Positions 5,211 to 9,738 of a stretch of 9,738 nt of DNA are shown piece after piece. Made by a program: the position numbers and the translations under genes. The stretch is from assembly GCA_039808985.1 (NCBI GenBank), contig JBDHUC010000048.1:1-9738 (forward strand). The letters are read 5' to 3'. The stretch's first letter is position 1. Each line of letters starts with the position of its first letter. Below the pieces are notes generated by a model. The model searched no databases, had not been told where the DNA came from, and saw only the letters and a program-made list of their open reading frames with translations. This DNA comes from SXRF01 sp039808985 (GTDB taxonomy: Bacteria > Pseudomonadota > Alphaproteobacteria > Rickettsiales > SXRF01).

Positions 5211-7016
5211 ATGGCTAGATATTCAGATGATAATTATGGCTCGTATTCTTCCCCGGAAGATGCAAGGCGTAGCTTTGAAGAAAGCCAGCATCAATCTATA
5301 AAAACCCTTGCTGATTTTTCTACTGTTCATGAAAAAGATGGGAAATATACATATCTTGGCATGAATGTTCCGCCTGAGCTTGCCGGAACCCTGCAATATG
5401 TTACCAGTACTTTTCCTACATACATAACCGACCTGCTTGGCGAAGGCGTATATAAAAACTCGAAACATGTTTTTGAGAAATTAAATGACAGATTCAAAGT
5501 TTCTGCTGACCCTTTAGCATCGCATAATGCCGGGTTAAAGGCTACTGCTGCGCTTAGCGCCGTGCTTATAGGTGTTCAGCCGATCACCGAGGTGATAAGT
5601 TCTATAAGGCAACGTGGCAAGGACCGTAAGCAAATTAAAGAAGTGCTGTCCTCAGTCATCGAAATGAACAAGGGCAGTTACAAGAACAATGAAGTCATAA
5701 TGACGGCTATGGAACATGCGCATAATACCATGATTACCGGTTTTATGCGTGCTGCTGCTGAAATGCCCACAGTTCTGCTGAATGGTTATTACGCCAGTGA
5801 AAGCCATAAAGAGCTGGCAAGAGAAAAAACTAATGCGCTGCTTGGTGATATGCCGCCGGAATCAAACTCTTATAAAGAATATTTGCGCCAGCAGGTAAAA
5901 AAACAGGAAGAAATAGATAAAGCCCATAATGCATTAAAAGGTGAATATGGTGATTCCGAAGCCTTTAGAAAGGTTATGGCTGAGGATTATGAAAGAAGGA
6001 AAAATAGTTTATCGGCCGAATTTGATTCCGGGAAATCCAAAGATACTGACGAAAAAAATAAATTCCTTTTCGTTAATATTGCGGGCGGTGCTAATATATT
6101 TTTAAAGCATATGGTTTCTAAAGGCCGTGATTCCGATCATCCAAGTGCCTATGAATTGATTTTAGATCTGCAGCAGAGAATTAATAATGGTGATATTTCC
6201 AAAGGCTCTGACATAACCGGGCAGATAATTGAGATATTCCAGCAAAATGAACGGGACCGTAAACGTCCGCCCCTGGGCGATGTTTTTATGGAAAAATTCA
6301 CCCCGATTGCTGAAAGGATAGGGGAAGTTATCTCCAAGCGCGAACTGGATGCGATTGCCCTGGTGAACCTTGTTGGTGAAGGGAAAATAGTAAATAAGCG
6401 AAATTTTGTAGAAATGAAACATCTGGAAGAGATAATAGATACACAGAGGAGTGTATTAAGCAGCCATCAAAAAACCCCATTGGATGAGTTCCTCTCTGAT
6501 TTTCAGAACCCAAAAATGGTTATACAGATTGTTAAATCGAATTTAAAAGCGCTTGATGGAGATTCAAAAGCTCTTTTTGCCTCAATGTTTTCTGATGAAG
6601 TTCTAAAAGGCGCTGGTGTTTCCAAGAAAGAATTATTGCCGCTTAGAGCCCGTGGGCATGATTTTATGTGCGAATTCATAAAATCAACGACTGTAGAGCT
6701 GGCTAAAAAAACTGATGAGGAGCTGAAATCTAAAGGGCTTTCCGATAAACAGATAGATGCTATTAAAAATTTGAATGAGCTTATCGTATCTGGTGATGAT
6801 AAAGGCGTGAAATCGGCAATAGGCAGCGGTGGTGAAATTGTGTCTGCTGTTCGCAATGCTGGTTTAAATGAACAATTATCTAATGGTAGTGATATGTTCT
6901 GGAGAGAGAAAATAACGCCTAAAAAGCTGCCGGCCGCAGCAGAAAAACCTAAAGCTTCCACCACAACAGAACGCGTTGCAGCAAGCCGTGAAAACCCTGC
7001 GGCTCTTAGCGTATAA
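5211..7016 (+). CDS. large mostly helical protein of unknown function
   Basis: A 601-aa protein with no signal peptide. Residues 1-30 are polar and rich in Ser, Tyr and Asp. A moderately hydrophobic segment lies at about 108-127 ('LKATAALSAVLIGVQPI'), and an amphipathic Met/Ala-rich region at about 174-194. About 220-270 is a charged helix, likely coiled coil, with 'RQQVKKQEEIDKAHNALK'. The rest (280-560) is a series of amphipathic helices without a catalytic motif I recognise. There is only one cysteine (C487). The last 35 residues are a disordered Pro/Ala/Lys/Thr tail. It has no phage-structural signature: tape-measure proteins are usually longer and more repetitive. The gene has its own promoters and a weak start-proximal SD (AAAGA). 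A membrane-active or secreted effector is one possibility, a host-interaction or structural protein another. Neither is shown. Confidence 0.75.
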   Translation: MARYSDDNYGSYSSPEDARRSFEESQHQSIKTLADFSTVHEKDGKYTYLGMNVPPELAGTLQYVTSTFPTYITDLLGEGVYKNSKHVFEKLNDRFKVSADPLASHNAGLKATAALSAVLIGVQPITEVISSIRQRGKDRKQIKEVLSSVIEMNKGSYKNNEVIMTAMEHAHNTMITGFMRAAAEMPTVLLNGYYASESHKELAREKTNALLGDMPPESNSYKEYLRQQVKKQEEIDKAHNALKGEYGDSEAFRKVMAEDYERRKNSLSAEFDSGKSKDTDEKNKFLFVNIAGGANIFLKHMVSKGRDSDHPSAYELILDLQQRINNGDISKGSDITGQIIEIFQQNERDRKRPPLGDVFMEKFTPIAERIGEVISKRELDAIALVNLVGEGKIVNKRNFVEMKHLEEIIDTQRSVLSSHQKTPLDEFLSDFQNPKMVIQIVKSNLKALDGDSKALFASMFSDEVLKGAGVSKKELLPLRARGHDFMCEFIKSTTVELAKKTDEELKSKGLSDKQIDAIKNLNELIVSGDDKGVKSAIGSGGEIVSAVRNAGLNEQLSNGSDMFWREKITPKKLPAAAEKPKASTTTERVAASRENPAALSV

Positions 7017-7126
7017 ATTCCATACAAAACAGATGATTACTATATAAGGTGATTATTGTCTTAAAAAAATCTGTACTGTCACAAAATATTAATAAAAAAA
7101 CAGTGGGATGGCACCATAACACAGGC

Positions 7127-7143
7127 TATAATCTGATTATAAT
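7127..7143 (+). promoter_or_regulatory. tandem -10 elements upstream of the 7172 operon
   Basis: TATAAT occurs twice, at 7127-7132 and 7138-7143, within the 155-bp gap before the gene. Any -35 is weak (for example TGGGAT at 7104-7109 for the first). Upstream, 7078-7110 resembles 5115-5148 before the 5211 gene, at nearly the same distance from TATAAT. The rest of the gap 7017-7120 shows no gene or strong terminator. Confidence 0.45.
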
Positions 7144-7171
7144 AAAACAACCATGTTATAGAGCTTGGTAA

Positions 7172-8638
7172 ATGGAAGTGCACTATAAGAAGCATATACA
7201 TAATAGAACCCCGGATGCAGACGTTATCCAGGACCCTGGAGTTCTATCCAGGTTGGCATCTGGTGCTTTTAATTCTGTAATGATGGCGCCATTTATAGCA
7301 CCGCTTGTTGGGGGAGCCGGTTGGCTGTTAACAAAGACAGGTGAAAAAACAGGAATTAGTACCCTGGCTAAGGCAGGAAGAAGCACCCAGGGGGCTATTC
7401 AAACGCTGTCGAATAAAACCATAGTAGAGTTAGCCGGAGATAGAGCCTATACTAAAGAAATAGGTGCAGCTATCCAGAAAGGTGCCAATGTTGCCGGGGA
7501 GCTGACGGATAAGCTTTCTGACAGCTTGCATTTAGATGAAATTGGAAAATTAAGTGGAGCCAACGCCAAAAAGCACCTGACAAAAATCAGTACATTACTT
7601 GGTGAGCATAAAGACCTGCCGCGTGAGTTAAAGCCACACCTTAGAAAAATTAATAATATTGTAAAAAACGGGTCAAATTTTGACCCCAAAAAACTGGAAT
7701 CAGCAATTGCTGGTTTATCACAGGCGACAAAGGGGCTGAAAAAAGATTTGCCTCCTAAAGTATCTAAGACGCTCGGTACTATAGCAAAACTTTCGGATAA
7801 GGCTACTAACAGCAAGATCAATGCTAATATTTTAGGTGATCTTGGTGGTGCTGTAAGGGGGTTGCCAAAAGCATTAGGCAATGCCCCAGTCATGAGCACT
7901 GTTATGAATACTGGCTTTGTCGCTTCTTCTGCAACGGAAGCATACGGAGTTTGGAAAGGGTTTCGGCAGAATCTTTCGGCACTTAAAGAGATGCAGGCTG
8001 ACATTGGCAACAAGCCTTCTGCCGCTGTAAAAGAAGCCCGTTCAAAAGCTATAAAAAGTTTTGTTGCCTCTGAAATATCTGCAATTGCAGGCCTTGCGGC
8101 AAGTGTTGCTAATATATTTAAAGGAAGAATGTCATTTGTCGGTTTTGTTGCACCGCAGCTCGTTGGCGGCATTGCGAATACGTTAATAGGGGATTCGGCA
8201 TTGCCATATTACGCTTCCTTGAAACAGGCACACGCTTCGGGACGCCCTATACCGGTAGAGGCTTATGCTGAGTTTATAACAAAAATCAGCCCTGAATTGC
8301 AGGCGCGGGGACATACCGGAAAAGTTTTTGCTAAAAAACTTGCTGAGCAATTCTCTGCTGAAAAAGCAAGCCCCGCAGATATTATGAAAGAGATGGCGGA
8401 TCATAAGTTTGAAAAACGCATAAGTGACATGATTGCAGCCAATGAAGCTAAAAAATCAGCAAAAGCTATGGAAGTTACTGCTATTAATGAACCATCAACT
8501 TCACATGTTGCCGGGCTACAAAATTCTTCTGCCAAAACTGCATTGCATAAAAAAGAACAGGTTGTTGTCGGCCCTAATACTGCCAAGATTGTTTCCAATG
8601 CGGCACAGGCACAACACGCCCTGAATAATAGGGCTTAG
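7172..8638 (+). CDS. unknown protein with multiple Gly/Ala-rich membrane-type segments and an internal helical repeat
   Basis: A 488-aa protein with a short basic and His-containing N-terminus. Hydrophobic, small-residue-rich segments lie at about 29-55 ('MMAPFIAPLVGGAGWLL'), 236-262 and 296-340 ('AIAGLAASVANIF', 'FVGFVAPQLVGGIANTLIG'). Between them are Lys-rich amphipathic helices with two related units: 'KDLPRELKPHLRKI' at 147-160 and 'KDLPPKVSKTLGTI' at 191-204. The C-terminal third is a charged helical region followed by a polar Ala/Asn tail ending 'HALNNRA'. It has no cysteine and no signal peptide. Alternating GxxxG-like hydrophobic segments with amphipathic helices is seen in membrane-inserting toxins and effectors, but also in tail and ejection proteins, so function is unassigned. 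It heads a two-gene operon, with only three bases before the next ATG. The SD is weak. Confidence 0.75.
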   Translation: MEVHYKKHIHNRTPDADVIQDPGVLSRLASGAFNSVMMAPFIAPLVGGAGWLLTKTGEKTGISTLAKAGRSTQGAIQTLSNKTIVELAGDRAYTKEIGAAIQKGANVAGELTDKLSDSLHLDEIGKLSGANAKKHLTKISTLLGEHKDLPRELKPHLRKINNIVKNGSNFDPKKLESAIAGLSQATKGLKKDLPPKVSKTLGTIAKLSDKATNSKINANILGDLGGAVRGLPKALGNAPVMSTVMNTGFVASSATEAYGVWKGFRQNLSALKEMQADIGNKPSAAVKEARSKAIKSFVASEISAIAGLAASVANIFKGRMSFVGFVAPQLVGGIANTLIGDSALPYYASLKQAHASGRPIPVEAYAEFITKISPELQARGHTGKVFAKKLAEQFSAEKASPADIMKEMADHKFEKRISDMIAANEAKKSAKAMEVTAINEPSTSHVAGLQNSSAKTALHKKEQVVVGPNTAKIVSNAAQAQHALNNRA

Positions 8639-8641
8639 CTT

Positions 8642-9616
8642 ATGCCAACTCCTGATTTAGAAGATGCCGGCGTCCTTAAAAAAATAACTACTACTGGCCT
8701 TAGGGATATTACTAATAAGGATTATGTAACTACTGCCAATGCAGCCCTTGATGGAGTTGGGCTGGTTGAAAAATTTGTTCCAAAAGTTGGAAAAATTGTA
8801 CCTTATTCATCATCTATAGGAGCTGCCCTTGGTGGTGCACAGGCTTATTTTGAAGAAGACGAATATCGCAAACGCGTATCCAGATATTTCGAAAAGGAAA
8901 GCCTGCGTCATAACCCGGCAATAAGGCGCAGGCTTGAAAACGGCGGAGTTGACTGGATAAATATGGCAGGCAGCATGGCTTCGTCGGCTGCCGGAGCTGC
9001 ATTAGGGGCTGCAGGAGCTGGGGCATTAGTATCAGCAATGCCATTTTTGCTTCCGGTAATGCCTGTTGCATTTCCAGTTGCTCTCTTGCTTGGTTCAGGT
9101 GCTGGTGGATATGTTGGCAATAGTTTGTATAGCAATGCTTTCGTTAAGCAGCCACAGGACCCTATAATAATAAATATGCAGTTAATAAAGATGCGTAATG
9201 ATGGTGAACAGGTTTCGCCGGAGGTGGTTTTTGCTGCGCTTGCTGCCAATTTAAAGGGAAGGGCAGGAGAATATGCAGAAAAACGCCTTGCTAAATACAC
9301 CGGAACAAAATTATTTACTGAAGCATTGGGCGACCCAAACAATATGCCAGCATTAACGGCAATGATGAATAATACCAGGATTGACGATGCGCTCAGGGCG
9401 CAATATGGCATACCACTTGATGAGAAGAATCCGTTTAAAACAGTCGCCGAGCAATATGCAGATATGATCAATAGTGGACAGATCCGGGCACAGAACCTCC
9501 TTAAGTCTGGCGAAGCTCTTTATGCAAAAGCCAGGACTTCAATGGGTAGCGCCTATAATATTGACGTTCCAGTTACCCCTGAAATGCGCCAATACCCTGT
9601 CAGCAGGGAAATCTAG
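8642..9616 (+). CDS. unknown protein with a long Gly/Ala glycine-zipper-like hydrophobic region
   Basis: A 324-aa protein starting three bases after the stop of the upstream gene, so probably translationally coupled. A soluble N-terminal part includes 'GLVEKFVPKVGKIVPYSSSIGAAL'. A highly charged helix 'FEEDEYRKRVSRYFEKE' (70-86) follows. Residues about 107-167 are a long stretch dominated by Gly, Ala and Ser ('AGSMASSAAGAALGAAGAGA', then 'LLPVMPVAFPVALLLG', then 'GSGAGGYVGNSLY'), able to form a membrane hairpin. The C-terminal half is helical, including 'GRAGEYAEKRLAKYTGTKLF'. It lacks cysteine and signal peptide. Its layout (hydrophobic Gly/Ala block, short linker, charged helices) parallels the C-terminal part of the 7172 product, so the two may be distant paralogs. 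The stop TAG lies within the CTAG target of the right IS copy; the C-terminus is probably native. Confidence 0.75.
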   Translation: MPTPDLEDAGVLKKITTTGLRDITNKDYVTTANAALDGVGLVEKFVPKVGKIVPYSSSIGAALGGAQAYFEEDEYRKRVSRYFEKESLRHNPAIRRRLENGGVDWINMAGSMASSAAGAALGAAGAGALVSAMPFLLPVMPVAFPVALLLGSGAGGYVGNSLYSNAFVKQPQDPIIINMQLIKMRNDGEQVSPEVVFAALAANLKGRAGEYAEKRLAKYTGTKLFTEALGDPNNMPALTAMMNNTRIDDALRAQYGIPLDEKNPFKTVAEQYADMINSGQIRAQNLLKSGEALYAKARTSMGSAYNIDVPVTPEMRQYPVSREI

Positions 9617-9617
9617 G
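9612..9617 (+). other. IS insertion target TCTAGG (perfect NCTAGN), shared stop for two genes
   Basis: TCTAGG abuts the IS end. TAG on the + strand (9614-9616) ends the 8642 gene. The same CTAG read on the - strand gives TAG (9615 to 9613), which ends the transposase. This matches the target consensus reported for Bordetella IS481. Confidence 0.65.
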
Positions 9618-9738
9618 TGTCGTATCTCAATAGGTTGTTCATAGGCGTTCTTGATATTGGAGTTTTTCCATTAAGTCCGAAGTGTGGTCTATGGTAATTG
9701 TAGTGATGCAGGAATTGCAATAGTGATTTTTCCCTTTC
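9613..9738 (-). CDS. IS481-family transposase, C-terminal fragment (right copy)
   Basis: Read from the right edge inward, this is the same protein end as at the left edge: 'HHYNYHRPHFGLNGKTPISR', then NNLLRYD, then Thr-stop. It has two further codons at the edge. The reading frame leaves the IS at 9618; the last sense codon and the TAG stop are completed by flanking DNA. The two transposase fragments converge on the window interior. The upstream part with the catalytic DDE residues lies outside. Confidence 0.85.
   Translation of the reverse strand, partial: EREKSLLQFLHHYNYHRPHFGLNGKTPISRTPMNNLLRYDT
9618..9734 (-). mobile_element. right end of an IS481-family insertion sequence (right copy)
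   Basis: Exact inverted copy of bases 1-117; the four bases beyond it (9735-9738) have no counterpart because the left edge stops earlier. The terminus at 9618 starts TGTCGTATCTC. Confidence 0.85.

Noticed and set aside
5211..7016. Tape-measure protein as the identity of the 601-aa product
   Set aside because: It would follow the DUF3168 gene in order only if the major tail gene were missing; it lacks long repetitive coiled coil, is separated by an opposing operon, and has its own promoters.
6503..7027. Minus-strand open frame of about 174 codons opposite the 5211 gene
   Set aside because: Antisense of the real coding sequence with no SD or recognisable domain.
7036..7076. ACAGAT...ATCTGT inverted hexamer after the 5211 gene as a terminator
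   Set aside because: The arms are only six bases with a loop of more than 25 bases and no following T-run.
7670..7686. Palindrome GGGTCAAATTTTGACCC within the 7172 gene
   Set aside because: Eight-base arms around one base inside coding sequence; about the level expected by chance over 10 kb and many arrangements, and it encodes an ordinary linker.
7447..8172. Long minus-strand open frame of about 241 codons opposite the 7172 gene
   Set aside because: A shadow of the sense codons; composition is Ser/Pro/Ala-rich without domain pattern, no SD, and the + strand gene is better supported.
8908..9471. Minus-strand open frame of about 187 codons opposite the 8642 gene
   Set aside because: Antisense shadow of Gly/Ala-rich codons; no supporting start signal.
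1..9738. CRISPR array, tRNA or rRNA genes
   Set aside because: No regularly spaced repeats, cloverleaf-like segments or ribosomal RNA motifs were seen on either strand.

Overview
The window looks like a complete assembly fragment from an AT-leaning alphaproteobacterium. A Rickettsiales- or Holosporales-like host is possible, but no marker gene proves it. Both ends stop inside the same IS481-family insertion sequence: bases 1-117 and 9618-9734 form a perfect inverted repeat. Each copy encodes the C-terminal end of the transposase pointing into the window. The likely reason the sequence stops here is that the assembler could not cross a multicopy IS.

Left part (123-3508, + strand): a partial phage or gene-transfer-agent head module. 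It holds a small virion-type protein (209-622), then after an insertion a head-tail connector (up to 2742), a head-tail adaptor (2739-3092) and a DUF3168 tail-terminator-like protein (3110-3508). Connector, adaptor and DUF3168 protein are in the order seen in RcGTA-type and HK97-like alphaproteobacterial elements. Two features break the module. A 134-bp AT-rich stretch with perfect 19-bp inverted ends (626-759), plus two genes with no recognisable phage role (770-1117 and 1219-2019), sit between the virion protein and the connector. The connector frame is also continuous with a small upstream phage-type reading frame (2035-2190). The major tail protein and tape measure expected next are absent.

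Middle (3501-4723, - strand): a two-gene unit read 4723 to 3501. The first encodes a membrane-anchored protein with a SUEL/galactose-binding-lectin-like cysteine pattern. The second encodes a two-pass membrane protein with a predicted non-cytoplasmic helical domain. Both look like envelope proteins.

Right part (4794-9616, + strand): a small coiled-coil protein with its own terminator, then three large proteins of unknown function (601, 488 and 324 aa). The last two form a tight operon and share an architecture of Gly/Ala-rich membrane-type segments followed by a charged helical tail. The genes at 5211 and 7172 have similar upstream regions, which suggests co-regulation. Together with the 1219 gene they are the best candidates for an undescribed cell-envelope, secreted or membrane-active system carried in a decayed prophage and bounded by IS481 copies. 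No function can be assigned from sequence alone.
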